Positions 17,001 to 24,738 of a stretch of DNA of 64,000 nt are shown one piece after another. Every line of letters begins with the position of its first letter. Position 1 is the first letter of the stretch. The notes below the pieces were generated by a model, which was not told the origin of the DNA, made no database searches, and was given only the letters and a program-made list of their open reading frames with translations. The translations under genes were made by a program, and so were the position numbers. Where the stretch lies: positions 598,501-662,500 of the forward strand of contig JACKEN010000002.1 of the NCBI GenBank assembly GCA_020632995.1. The letters run 5' to 3'. This DNA is from Deltaproteobacteria bacterium. Lineage in GTDB: Bacteria; Myxococcota; Kuafuiibacteriia; Kuafuiibacteriales; Kuafuiibacteriaceae.

Positions 17001-17608
17001 TCGAGGTGCAGGACGGGTTGCACGACCCCGCGCTTGGTGTGGGCGTCGAACAACAGCGAGACCAGGTCCTCCAGGGGCTGTTCGTCCAGCCACGCCTCCA
17101 GGAACGCGGCGTACTTCTCCTCGCGGGCCAGGCTGGTGCGGAGGACGGTGAAGAAGGCCTTGGTGAAGGCGGCCTTGCCGTCCACCAGCTCCTCCTTGAA
17201 GAGGCGGTGGTTGTCGAACGCGTTCTCGGCCAGCATCCGGTGGCAGAACGCGTGGATGGTGGAGATCGAGGCGGCGTCGAAGGACAACAGGGCCCGGGCC
17301 AGCTTCTGCTGGGCCGCGGCGTCGACCCGCCACGCCTCCGCCGGATCCTCGGGGGGCGGCCCGGGCTCGGTGTGGAGGATGTCGCTCAGCTTTCGCCGCA
17401 ACCTGAGGCGGAGCTCCGCCGCCGCCTTCTCGGTGAAGGTGACGACCAGGATCTGGTCGAGGGTCACGTCGGTGCTGAGGAGCAGCTCGATGACCAGGTG
17501 CTCGAGCGTATAGGTCTTGCCCGTGCCGGCGGACGCCTCGATCACCGCGTGCCGGTGCGGCGGCAGGCCCATCAGCACCCGAGGTCGGGGGTGGTAGGTC
17601 GCGCTCAC
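14081..17608 (-). CDS. recB: RecBCD helicase-nuclease subunit RecB
   Basis: About 1175 aa. 3'-5' UvrD-like helicase plus the only nuclease domain of RecBCD. Walker A ASAGTGKTYTL, VTFTEKAAAELRLRL, motif II LIDEFQDTD, VIGDPKQAIYGFRGAD, LNYRSS and MTMHKAKGLEAPVV are readable. The C-terminal nuclease has GFIDLVFEH and LLDWKSD with the conserved Asp, Asp and Lys, so cleavage activity is expected. GTG 17608 starts inside the recC stop (GTGA), and the product begins just before the Walker A region as in the family; longer frames reaching 18256 only read antisense-like residues out of recC. Confidence 0.95.
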   Translation of the reverse strand: MSATYHPRPRVLMGLPPHRHAVIEASAGTGKTYTLEHLVIELLLSTDVTLDQILVVTFTEKAAAELRLRLRRKLSDILHTEPGPPPEDPAEAWRVDAAAQQKLARALLSFDAASISTIHAFCHRMLAENAFDNHRLFKEELVDGKAAFTKAFFTVLRTSLAREEKYAAFLEAWLDEQPLEDLVSLLFDAHTKRGVVQPVLHLDRLAGALQNALKLPLNPNVLRPALVKARVGHMQLQAVLKRVTVLRQHLERYHKDGRLPALLAGLSREEEGLPEGLLGYLEDRLTKLIQTRGVLENVRDGVRALRAALVPLGSAVVQVFLPIIQRELARQKAAKGQLDFDDMLALLRDSLARPGGRGILESLRARYQFALIDEFQDTDEVQWEIFRRVFLDRGARGRLFVIGDPKQAIYGFRGADVKTYLAARSHIEGLGGSVIHLTLNYRSSPGLIDAVNLILRQKKTRPFFTGEIRYEHPVRPGDRTQGHLTERGEPLSPVVLFDVKPKKSQLAGSAARRTLAWRISKEIRRLLDPEEAVRLRTPGSLKALAPDDIFVLTRSTREGLEVGRALRRAGVPYAFYKQDGLFQTREAQDIRAVLAAIAEPGHKSRRIHAWRSPFFAAPLEALATASDLPATHPFMERLLAWKELAEAKDYDRLFVRIVEDSGIIERELFLEDSERELTNYLHIFEILQEEASRSKGNLQELLYTLTAFVEQRRLPEGEDGNVQRLESERDAVQIMTMHKAKGLEAPVVFLFGGFDEARSSSHTYHAEGQRCLWVGAGAPPEAGVEALEEDQRLLYVALTRAKARLYLPFFGRQEDGAADEAPQCVFRNLSGTYRQLNEQLEDVVARKDEAEVAPLFTVEAVPEQPFLRELTLPEVTERLPRWRPPARLLVAPGPKAEAAAVRRRHLGRVVTSYSRIKAEKGGYTPPDAGPLAPAGAEEVVREVSSLAPEAQAREDLPGGTASGRFLHEVLEQIPFDLVADAPDAATLAARPDVRALFLGGLRKYDRDPVHLERSVALIYGALRTPLRLGPVALPTGLAGADRAVPEMEFLFPVAGEGFVKGFIDLVFEHGGKTFLLDWKSDLLPSYAPAAVDAHVAENYALQAELYTLALLKVLGIHDEPAYEARFGGAVYVFVRGMADQPDGATGLYFARPSWHDVLRSEATLQHTPLAQGGAS

Positions 17609-20600
17609 AGCTCCTGCCCCCTCCGCCGGCCAAAGTACGGCCGAAAGCGAGTCGCGAGGATGTGCAAGGCCTCTTCCAGCTCGGGCGGAGCCACCTCCGC
17701 TCCCGCCAGGGGCCCGAAGGCGGCGGGGTGGGCCCGCGACAGGACCTCCTCCAGCGCGGTGGTGCCCTTGTCCTGGCTGCGGTGCAGGCCCACCACCACC
17801 TGGAACGGCAACAGATACGCGTGGGTCTCGAACAGGAGCGCCTCGAGGAGCTGGGCCAGCCACGCCCGGGCCTCGACCGGGGTGAAGGGCGCGTACTCCA
17901 CCGTGTGCAAGGCATCCTGCGCATCGTCCGCGTAGGCGCACCAGCCCTGGTAGGGGGCCGAGAACTCCCGGCCGCGGGCGGCGAGGAGCGCATGATCCAA
18001 CAGGCTCCGGAGCTCGGGGAGGAAGGCCATCACCCCCCGCGGCGGCGGGCTCACCGACGGGGTGAAGGAGCCGGCGGGGTGGGCCACCAGGGGCTCGGTG
18101 GCCCCGCGCAGCTCCACCGTGACCCCACCGCTCAGCGGGATGAGCACCGGCTCTGCCACCTCGCGCTGGCGCGCGTGCTCCCGCGCGCGGCCGAAGCGCA
18201 GCACCTCGACCGGCTGGGCCGCCCCGAGGGTCGCGCGGCGGAGGTGCCCGCGCCACGCGTTGAGGGTGGCCAGGTGGCGCCGGTGCTCGCTCTCCTTGAA
18301 CACCCCGGTGGGCATCACCCCCGACAGCTCGAGCTGCTCGGCCCGGGCCTCGTACAGCGCCGCGAGGTCCTTCGTCGGGTCGGCCGCGTGCTCGAGGAAC
18401 ACGTCGGTGAGGAGGTTCCGGCGCTCCAGCGGCTCGGTGCGGAACAGCTCGTCCTCCCGCGCGTAGGGGTCGGCCTCCGCGTCGTCGCTCCGAAGCCCCA
18501 GCACCTGCTCGGCCCAGCCTTGCAAGGGATCTTCCAAGAAGCGCCGGAGCACGGTGAAGCTCACCTCCACCCGCTCCGCCGGGGTCGCCCCCGTCGCCGG
18601 CAGCTCGGCCACGCGCAGCCGGCGCGCCACCGGGCCCCAGGCGTCGCGCTCCAGCGCGGCCCGCAGGGCGGCGAGGCGCGGCACCTCGCGCCCGGGGCCG
18701 AGGTGGGCCTGCAGGTCCTTGCGGAGGGCCAGGACCTGCCGCTCCCTCAGGGCGGCGGGGCTATCGTACGGATCCTCGGGCGCGCCGGGGTCGTAGCGCC
18801 GCAGGGGCTGGGCCTCCACCAGCGCGCGGGCGCCCTCGGGGCTCAGGTAGCCGCGCTCCAGCATGCGGGTCAGCTCGGCCACGGTGGGGGAGGGCTCGAG
18901 GCGGTCGCCGGTCTGGGCGCTCCGCGACACGTAGGACAGGTGCAGGTTGTCCTGCGTGGCCATCAGGCGCTCGAGGAACCAGTACTGGTCGCGCTCCCGG
19001 GGCGAGACGTCGCCCGCCTTGCGGGCCAGGTTGCGCAGGTCGAGTTGACTCCGCCGCTCGCTCGCGGGGAAGCGCCCCTCGCCCAGGCCGGGCATGAAGA
19101 CGACCCGGAACGGGAGCGCGGCCACGAGGGAGAGCGGCGCCACCACCACCCCCTCGGCCAGGGGCTGCCCGTGGTTGCTGGTGAGGCCGGCGAGGCGCAG
19201 CCGGAACAGCTCCGCCACCTCCCGGAAGGCGAGGGGGCGCCGGGTGACGTCGAGGCCGTCGAGGGCGTCCAAGGCAGACAGGGTGCGCAGCAGATCCCGC
19301 TCGTCCTGCTCGCCCGCCGGGGTCACGTAGGCGGTGACCAAGGTGCGGAGGAACCCCGCCCACTCCGCCAGCGGCAGGCTGGCCTGCCGCGCGAAGCGCG
19401 CGTCGGCCACGAGCGAGCGCACCAGCACCACCAGGCGCGAGGCGTCGGCGAGCCGGTCCAGCGGGTACTCGTGCGGCAGGTAGCGCTGGCCCAGGACCTC
19501 GAAGCTGCGCTCGTCCTGGCTGGTGGCGCCCGACATGAAGGTGCCGAGCACCAGGCGCCGCAGGCCCTGGTCCCAGTTGTAGAGATCCCGGGTGATGTAC
19601 GTGTCGGCGTGGTCGGTGTGGTCGGCCCCGTGCACCACCGCGAGGGCGTCGCACCACGCGATCCAGTCGTCGGCCCGGGCGTCCTCGTAGCGGGAGATCA
19701 CCACCGGGTGGGTCACGAGGCGCAAGAGATCTTGCCGCGTGAAGCTGGAGTGGGGGAGGGCGAGGAGCAGCTCCACCGCCTCCACCACCCGGCTCGAGCC
19801 CGACAGCGGCACCTCGAGCGCGTGGTGCGGGATCTGGTGCCGCTCCTTGAACACCGCCCCGATGTGGGCGCGGTAGACGGCCTCGTCCATCGCCGGGAGC
19901 ACCACCGCGATCTGGTCGAAGCGCAGGGTCGGGTCCCGGTCCACGAGGGCCCAGATCCGGCTCGCGATCGCCTCGACCTCCCGGCGCACGCTCGCGCAGG
20001 CCAGGATCCGGACGCTGTCGTCCGCCAGCCCCAGCTCGCCCTCGGGCCGCTGTGGAGAGCGGAGCAGGATGTCCTGCTGCAGGTGGGCCAGCACCGTCTT
20101 CGGCGCGGGGTCCGGATCCGAGAAGGAGGCCTCGAAGTCGCAGTCCGTGAGCCCGTTCAACAGCCGGATGTTCTCGCGGCCGGGGCGCCCCCACAGCCGG
20201 AGGGCGGGGGTGTCCTCCTCCCCCGCGAGCAGGCCGAAGGGGTCCTCGCCCACCAGGGTCCCGCGCAGGGGCTGCACGTCCTCCCAGAACTCCAGGCAGG
20301 GGTTCAGGGTGAACATCCACAGCTCGGTGTGCGCGGCCAACCGCGCCAGGGCGCTCTGGAGCACCGACCCGCCGACGCTCACGTCCCACAGGTAGAGCCG
20401 GGGCGGGAGCTTCGTCGGGCCGAGGGCCCGGTAGGCCTGGGGCAGGGTCCACAGCCCGCCCGTGTCCAGAGCCCGCCCCACCCGTCGCCAGAGCGCCGAC
20501 TCCCACGCCTCGACGTGGTGGGTCGGGGCGAAGGGCGCGCCGTCCGGGCCGACCCCCGACTCCCACCGCGCCATCAGCTCCGGGCGGGTCAGGATGTACT

Positions 20601-21030
20601 CGTCGTAGAGGCGGGCAAGGTGGGTTGCGAGCTGCACCCGCCGCAGATCGCGGCTCGCCGCGTCGTCATGGGCGGCGTCGAGGTAGCCGAGCACCGGCTC
20701 GAGCTCCGCCGGGCGCTCCCGCTCCACGTCGGCGAGGACGTGCAGCAGGATGACCTGCAGCCGGGCCGAGTCGAGGACCTTGCGCTCGGGGTGGGCCTCC
20801 TCGGCCAGCCGGGCGAGGAAGGACTGCAGGTACTCGACCCGCAGGTTGGCCGCCACGCCCACGCGCTCGGCCAGGGCCATCTTCAGGTAGGCGGTGGCGG
20901 CCTGGTTCGGCACCACCAGCGGGATTGGGTCCAGGGGGTGTACTCCGGGGAGCCCCCGCGCCTCCAGCAGGCGCGCGGCCAGCGCGTCCACCAGGCGCTC
21001 GGCCCGGTCCGCGTACACCAGCCGGATCAT
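17605..21030 (-). CDS. recC: RecBCD subunit RecC
   Basis: 1141 aa, close to the 1122 aa of E. coli RecC. Structural subunit with inactivated helicase folds that splits the strands and, in known systems, recognises Chi. Starts MIRLVYADRAERLVDALAARL, with the family's IPLVVPNQAATAYLKMALAE and RVEYLQSFLARL region in the first 100 residues and LPHSSFTRQDLLRLVTHP in the middle. It is followed by recB and recD with overlapping stops and starts. It begins 25 nt after the anti-sigma factor gene, so it may be transcribed with the sigma/anti-sigma pair. Confidence 0.94.
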   Translation of the reverse strand: MIRLVYADRAERLVDALAARLLEARGLPGVHPLDPIPLVVPNQAATAYLKMALAERVGVAANLRVEYLQSFLARLAEEAHPERKVLDSARLQVILLHVLADVERERPAELEPVLGYLDAAHDDAASRDLRRVQLATHLARLYDEYILTRPELMARWESGVGPDGAPFAPTHHVEAWESALWRRVGRALDTGGLWTLPQAYRALGPTKLPPRLYLWDVSVGGSVLQSALARLAAHTELWMFTLNPCLEFWEDVQPLRGTLVGEDPFGLLAGEEDTPALRLWGRPGRENIRLLNGLTDCDFEASFSDPDPAPKTVLAHLQQDILLRSPQRPEGELGLADDSVRILACASVRREVEAIASRIWALVDRDPTLRFDQIAVVLPAMDEAVYRAHIGAVFKERHQIPHHALEVPLSGSSRVVEAVELLLALPHSSFTRQDLLRLVTHPVVISRYEDARADDWIAWCDALAVVHGADHTDHADTYITRDLYNWDQGLRRLVLGTFMSGATSQDERSFEVLGQRYLPHEYPLDRLADASRLVVLVRSLVADARFARQASLPLAEWAGFLRTLVTAYVTPAGEQDERDLLRTLSALDALDGLDVTRRPLAFREVAELFRLRLAGLTSNHGQPLAEGVVVAPLSLVAALPFRVVFMPGLGEGRFPASERRSQLDLRNLARKAGDVSPRERDQYWFLERLMATQDNLHLSYVSRSAQTGDRLEPSPTVAELTRMLERGYLSPEGARALVEAQPLRRYDPGAPEDPYDSPAALRERQVLALRKDLQAHLGPGREVPRLAALRAALERDAWGPVARRLRVAELPATGATPAERVEVSFTVLRRFLEDPLQGWAEQVLGLRSDDAEADPYAREDELFRTEPLERRNLLTDVFLEHAADPTKDLAALYEARAEQLELSGVMPTGVFKESEHRRHLATLNAWRGHLRRATLGAAQPVEVLRFGRAREHARQREVAEPVLIPLSGGVTVELRGATEPLVAHPAGSFTPSVSPPPRGVMAFLPELRSLLDHALLAARGREFSAPYQGWCAYADDAQDALHTVEYAPFTPVEARAWLAQLLEALLFETHAYLLPFQVVVGLHRSQDKGTTALEEVLSRAHPAAFGPLAGAEVAPPELEEALHILATRFRPYFGRRRGQEL

Positions 21031-21055
21031 CGTCGCGGGAGCTTGTCCCGAAAGA

Positions 21056-21310
21056 TCAGTCCAGGTCCAGCCGCTCCATCAGGCGGCGCGCGACGTCGGG
21101 GCCGGCGTCGGGGGGCGTGGCGAGCTCCCTCCGGAGCTTCCCCACCACCTCGCCCATCTGGCTCCCGAAGCGCTCGCACCAGTCGCAGCCGCGCAAGTGA
21201 CCTTGCACCTGCGCGACCTCCTCGGGCGAGAGGTCCCCGTCCAGGTAGTCTGATAGTCGGGCCAGGACCTCGGTGCAGCGAAGTCCGGCGACCTCACGAT
21301 CATGCGCCAT
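21056..21310 (-). CDS. Zinc-finger anti-sigma factor (zf-HC2 type)
   Basis: 84 aa without membrane segment. Residues ~10-50 carry the ZAS motif: CTEVLARLSDYLDGDL followed by HLRGCDWCERFG (His-x3-Cys-x2-Cys), which binds zinc and clamps the cognate ECF sigma factor. Its ATG lies within the end of the sigma gene (11-nt overlap), a common arrangement for co-regulated pairs. Being soluble, it is more likely to sense redox or cytoplasmic stress than the envelope. It precedes recC by 25 nt. Confidence 0.87.
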   Translation of the reverse strand: MAHDREVAGLRCTEVLARLSDYLDGDLSPEEVAQVQGHLRGCDWCERFGSQMGEVVGKLRRELATPPDAGPDVARRLMERLDLD

Positions 21311-21863
21311 CGATCCCTCCCTTCCGCAGCGCCGCGGCCAGCTTGAGGCGGGCCCGGTGCAGCCTGCTCTTCATCGCGGCCAGGGAGAGCCCCAGGACCT
21401 CCGCCGCCTCGGGCCCAGACAGGCCCTCCAGCTCGCGCAGGGTGAGGATCTCCTGGTCCTCGGGCTCGAGGGTGGCCATGGCCTGGCGCAAGGCGTCCTT
21501 CCGCGCGAGCACCTCCAGGGCGTCCTCCGCCCCCCAGCCGGCCTCCACCCCCAGCGCGTCGAGGGGCTCGAAGTGCGCGGGCTCACCGCTGCGCTTGCGC
21601 TGCGCGGTGAAGGCTCGGTTGCGGGCGATGGTGAGTAACCACCCCCGCACCGAGCCCGCGCCTCGGAAGTCGTCTGCGTGCCGCATCGCGGCGATGAAGG
21701 TGTCTTGCAGGACGTCCTCCGCCTGGGCCTCGGAGCGGCAGAGGGTCCTCGCGTACCGGAACACGGCGTCGCGGTGGTGCTCCACGATCGACGTCATGGC
21801 CCTCCGCTCGCCGCTGGCCACCCGCGCCAGGGCCTCTAGGTCTTCGCGCTCTTCACCGGGCAT
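21300..21863 (-). CDS. ECF sigma factor (RpoE-like)
   Basis: 187 aa from ATG 21863 (MPGEEREDLEALARVASGERR). Region 2 spans about residues 20-85 (VEHHRDAVFRYARTLC... AEDVLQDTFIAAM ... SVRGWLLTIARNRA) and region 4 residues 125-180 (LEPEDQEILTLRELEGLSGPEAAEVLGLS LAAMKSRLHRAR). The chosen start gives the normal distance to region 2 but overlaps the upstream membrane-protein gene by 28 nt; a frame reaching 21944 has no matching residues. The cognate anti-sigma factor follows. An ECF-like promoter lies upstream of the DUF2892-like gene, suggesting autoregulation of the whole unit. Confidence 0.9.
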   Translation of the reverse strand: MPGEEREDLEALARVASGERRAMTSIVEHHRDAVFRYARTLCRSEAQAEDVLQDTFIAAMRHADDFRGAGSVRGWLLTIARNRAFTAQRKRSGEPAHFEPLDALGVEAGWGAEDALEVLARKDALRQAMATLEPEDQEILTLRELEGLSGPEAAEVLGLSLAAMKSRLHRARLKLAAALRKGGIDGA

Positions 21864-22051
21864 GTGCTGAAGCCGAAGAGAGTATACAGGGGGCAGCTCC
21901 CCAGCAAACCGGTCGCGAGCGGGACGATCCCGATCAGGCCCCACAGGGTCTGGGGACCAACCACGGTGATGGACAGCAGGCCAAGGCCGAGGACGATGCG
22001 AAGGACGCGCTCGATGTTGTGCTCGTTGTGCGGCAGCAGCTTAGAAGTCAT
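21836..22051 (-). CDS. Small membrane protein, DUF2892/YgaP-transmembrane-like
   Basis: 71 aa with the pattern of the DUF2892 family: an N-terminal NEHNIERVLRIVLGLGLL helix, a second helix LWGLIGIVPLATGLLGSCPLYTLFG, and CPxYxxFGFSTC near the end. The same pair of helices is fused to rhodanese domains in YgaP; free forms like this are often near thiosulfate/sulfide or stress genes. A strong AGGAGG lies 10 nt before the ATG. Its last 28 nt overlap the ECF sigma gene, so the two are translationally linked. Function unknown. Confidence 0.8.
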   Translation of the reverse strand: MTSKLLPHNEHNIERVLRIVLGLGLLSITVVGPQTLWGLIGIVPLATGLLGSCPLYTLFGFSTCPVKSAKT

Positions 22052-22072
22052 GTTCTTGTAGCCTCCTGCCCT

Positions 22073-22102
22073 GAAGACTCCAGCGGGCGGGAAAAGGATT
22101 CC
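22073..22102 (-). promoter_or_regulatory. Candidate ECF-type promoter of the DUF2892/sigma/rec operon
   Basis: Minus strand: GGAATCC (22102-22096), 17-nt spacer, GTCTTC (22078-22073). This resembles the RpoE-type pattern GGAACTT-N16-GTCTAA and stands 22 nt before the first gene. It would make the sigma factor autoregulatory. The -35 region abuts the divergent gene start at 22105. Confidence 0.4.
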
Positions 22103-22104
22103 GG

Positions 22105-22524
22105 ATGACAGCGCGCGAGCATCTTTTCGTCTACGGGACCCTCATGCCCGGGCATCCGGCCCACGAGCTCCTCGCCGCCTACGTGCTCGAGGCGCGCCCG
22201 GCCTGGACGGCGGGGCGCCTGTACCTGCTCCCGGCCGGGTACCCGGGGCTGGTGGACAGCCCCGAGGGGGAAGCGCATGGGCAGGTCCTGATCCTGCGGG
22301 CGCCCGCCCCCTGGCCGGCGCTCGACGAGTACGAGGGCTACGACGTCGACGATCCCCTCCGCAGCCTCTACGTCCGCAAGGTGCGCCCGGTGCACGGGGC
22401 AGGGGATGTCACCGAGGCCCACTGCTACGTGATGCCGGCGGAGTCGGAGCCCGGAATCATCGCGGCGGGGGCCGAGGTTCTCCCCGGGGGTCGATGGGCC
22501 CCGCCCGCCGCGCCGTCGGTGTAG
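22105..22524 (+). CDS. Gamma-glutamylcyclotransferase-like protein (GGCT/AIG2 family)
   Basis: 139 aa. The family's substrate-binding loop FVYGTLMPG is at residues 8-16 and the catalytic Glu is in LDEYEGYD (about residue 75). Members convert gamma-glutamyl amino acids or related gamma-glutamyl amines to 5-oxoproline; the substrate of this one is unknown. AAGGA upstream of ATG 22105. It is divergent from the DUF2892-like gene, with only 53 bp between, and is followed 19 nt later by the thioredoxin gene. Confidence 0.85.
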   Translation: MTAREHLFVYGTLMPGHPAHELLAAYVLEARPAWTAGRLYLLPAGYPGLVDSPEGEAHGQVLILRAPAPWPALDEYEGYDVDDPLRSLYVRKVRPVHGAGDVTEAHCYVMPAESEPGIIAAGAEVLPGGRWAPPAAPSV

Positions 22525-22543
22525 ACTCCCCAGGAAGGCCCCC

Positions 22544-23164
22544 ATGACCTCGAGCCCCGAAGCACAATCCGCCGTCGCCGACCGCATCGCGGAGCAGGAC
22601 GCGACCCGCGAGGGCGCCCGCCGCCGCGCGGACCGCATCTCCGGCGTCCTCATCGTCCTGTTGATGCTCGCCGCCCTCGGCCTGTCCGGGCAGCGCATCT
22701 GGGCGGTGGCCAGCGGGCCCCTCCCGCCTGGCCCCGGCGTGAGCGCGCCGCTGTTCACCTCCCGCACCCCGGCCGGCCAGGTGGTGCAGCTGGAGTCCCT
22801 GCGCGGCAAGGTGGTGCTGGTGGACTTCTGGGCCACCTGGTGCCCGCCCTGCGTGGCCGCGATGCCGGGCCTAGACAGCGTGCACAAGGCCCTCGGTCCG
22901 CGGGGCTTCGCGGTGCTCGGCGTGAACCAGGAGCCGGGCCAGGAGGACGACGTGGCGGCCTTCATGCGGGCGCGCAACCTGTCCTTCGAGACGGTGGTGG
23001 ACCCGGGCGAGATCTCCCAGACCTGGGGCGTCTACACCTTCCCGACCTCGTTCCTCATCGACCAGCAGGGCGTGATCCGGAAGGTCTACCGTGGGCCCCA
23101 GCCCGAGCTGCGGCTGACCCACGACATCGAGGCCCTCCTGGGGCCCGCCCCGGGCGAGGGCTGA
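22544..23164 (+). CDS. Membrane-anchored TlpA/ResA-like thiol-disulfide oxidoreductase
   Basis: 206 aa. An N-terminal cytoplasmic segment rich in charged residues (1-32) is followed by a membrane anchor ISGVLIVLLMLAALGL, and an extracytoplasmic thioredoxin fold. The active site VDFWATWCPPCVAAMPGL (CPPC) and the cis-Pro region YTFPTSFLID are present. Such proteins reduce disulfides in apocytochromes c or other periplasmic proteins. The stop TGA overlaps the next start (TGATG at 23162-23166). Confidence 0.9.
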   Translation: MTSSPEAQSAVADRIAEQDATREGARRRADRISGVLIVLLMLAALGLSGQRIWAVASGPLPPGPGVSAPLFTSRTPAGQVVQLESLRGKVVLVDFWATWCPPCVAAMPGLDSVHKALGPRGFAVLGVNQEPGQEDDVAAFMRARNLSFETVVDPGEISQTWGVYTFPTSFLIDQQGVIRKVYRGPQPELRLTHDIEALLGPAPGEG

Positions 23165-24600
23165 TGCAGACCCGGCCCGACGGCACCGACGGGTTCTGGC
23201 TCTCCCGGGCCCCCGCCTGGGTCGGGCGGGCGCCGGTCGAGGCGGCCCCCCGGCTCGCCCGCCTCGTGCGGGTGGCGGAGCGCCTCCCCGGCGGCCTCGC
23301 CTACGCCCGCCGGATCACCTTCGTGCCCGATCCGCCCCCGTTCCTCAGCCCGCTCTCCCCCGGATCCCCGTGGCACGCCCTGGGCGACGGCCTGGTGGTG
23401 GCGGTGGGCGGTGACCCTGCCCGGATGGACGCCGTCCTCCAGGATCTGGTGGCCTACCAGGAGCTGGCCTGGACCCTGCGGGGGCTGCCGCCTGGCCCCT
23501 CAGCCCAGGCCACCCTGGCTCTGGCGGAGCGCCTGGAGGCCTCCCTGGCCCAGCTGGAGGCGCTCGGGCTGCAGTCGCCGGGCCTCGCGGCGGACCTCCA
23601 GGTGCTGGCCGCCGGCGCCTTCGACCCCGAGATCCGCATCCACCCGCAGCTGTTGCCCGAGCGGCAGGCCGAGGCGGGGGCGCGGATCGCCCAGGGGCTC
23701 CTGGATCGGATCCCCGCCGGCCGCTTCTACCTGCTCGTGAGCGAGGGGCGGGCGCCCCTCGACCTGCTGTCCCCCTACGCCGCCGACCTCGGCCACAGCC
23801 TCTACCAGTGGGGCCTGGAGCACCCCGACGCCCTCGAGGTGCGGGGCCTGGTGGATGCCCTGGCCGCCACCCAGGGGGCGCCGGATCGGGATCTGGCCGC
23901 CCTGGTGGCGCAGCGCCTGGCCCGGTGGCCGGCCGAGGGCCTGCTCGAGGAGCGGCGCGACAACGAGGCGGGCCAGGGCCTGTGGCTGGAGGACGGGTTC
24001 GGCGCGACCTGGGGGGTGGCGGACCTGGTCCGGCTGGCCGCGCCGGATCCCGGGGCGATCCGGGGCGAGCCCTTCGGGGTGCTGGCGGTGGTGGCGGGGG
24101 GCGGTCCCGCCTTGCGTGAGGCCGCCACCGGACACCTCGCGGCTTCGGGGCGCCTCGAGGCGGTGGCGCTGGTGGGGCACGCACCCCTGGATGGGGTGGA
24201 GCCGGTGGTCCCGGACGCCCTCACCTGGGATCAGGACGGTGTACGCTTGGAGCTTGCGCCCGCACTTGTGCGTTTTGCGGCGCGGCATCAGCTCGCCGCG
24301 CGGCGCGTGGGTACGCTCACCCGGGCCGGCGGTCCCACCCCTGTGGCGCGCCTCTTGGGTCAGCTGCGGCGGGCCCGGGTCGCGGGGTTGCTGGATCCGA
24401 CGGTGAAAGAGGTGGTTGTGCTCGCCCCGCAGGCGTCGCAGGGGGGGCGACGGGACGTGCCGAAGGCCCGGGTGGAGCTGGCGGCGGGGCGCCTGGCCCT
24501 GGCCGCGCTCCTCGATCCGGACCTGGCTCCGGCTCAGGTGGGGCCCAAACCCTTAACCTCTTCGGGCGATTCCCGTGTCTCACGAAGGTTCCGTGCGTGA
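23164..24600 (+). CDS. Protein of unknown function coupled to the TlpA-like gene
   Basis: 478 aa from ATG 23164, which overlaps the previous stop (TGATG); a longer open frame from 22840 only reads inside the thioredoxin gene. The protein is almost entirely Leu/Ala/Arg/Gly-rich and helical (LAERLEASLAQLEALGL, LGQLRRARVAGLLDP), without signal peptide, membrane segment or a motif I know. The C-terminus (SSGDSRVSRRFRA) is Ser/Arg-rich. Coupling to a thiol-disulfide protein is the only functional hint. A run of eight T (24622-24629) lies just downstream. Confidence 0.55.
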   Translation: MQTRPDGTDGFWLSRAPAWVGRAPVEAAPRLARLVRVAERLPGGLAYARRITFVPDPPPFLSPLSPGSPWHALGDGLVVAVGGDPARMDAVLQDLVAYQELAWTLRGLPPGPSAQATLALAERLEASLAQLEALGLQSPGLAADLQVLAAGAFDPEIRIHPQLLPERQAEAGARIAQGLLDRIPAGRFYLLVSEGRAPLDLLSPYAADLGHSLYQWGLEHPDALEVRGLVDALAATQGAPDRDLAALVAQRLARWPAEGLLEERRDNEAGQGLWLEDGFGATWGVADLVRLAAPDPGAIRGEPFGVLAVVAGGGPALREAATGHLAASGRLEAVALVGHAPLDGVEPVVPDALTWDQDGVRLELAPALVRFAARHQLAARRVGTLTRAGGPTPVARLLGQLRRARVAGLLDPTVKEVVVLAPQASQGGRRDVPKARVELAAGRLALAALLDPDLAPAQVGPKPLTSSGDSRVSRRFRA

Positions 24601-24738
24601 TTCGTCATTGCACTGCAGCGATTTTTTTTCGTGCGTTGTCGGGAGGAAACGATTAAAAGGAAGACCGTATCAGTTGGGGGATCGCCGGCTCAGGGCGAAC
24701 CTGGGCGCACATGAGGGGGGACTAGAGGTTTTGACCAG

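Noticed and set aside
14081..18256. Longer RecB starting at 18256
   Set aside because: The extra 216 residues read out of frame through recC; GTG 17608 overlaps the recC stop and gives the normal N-terminus.
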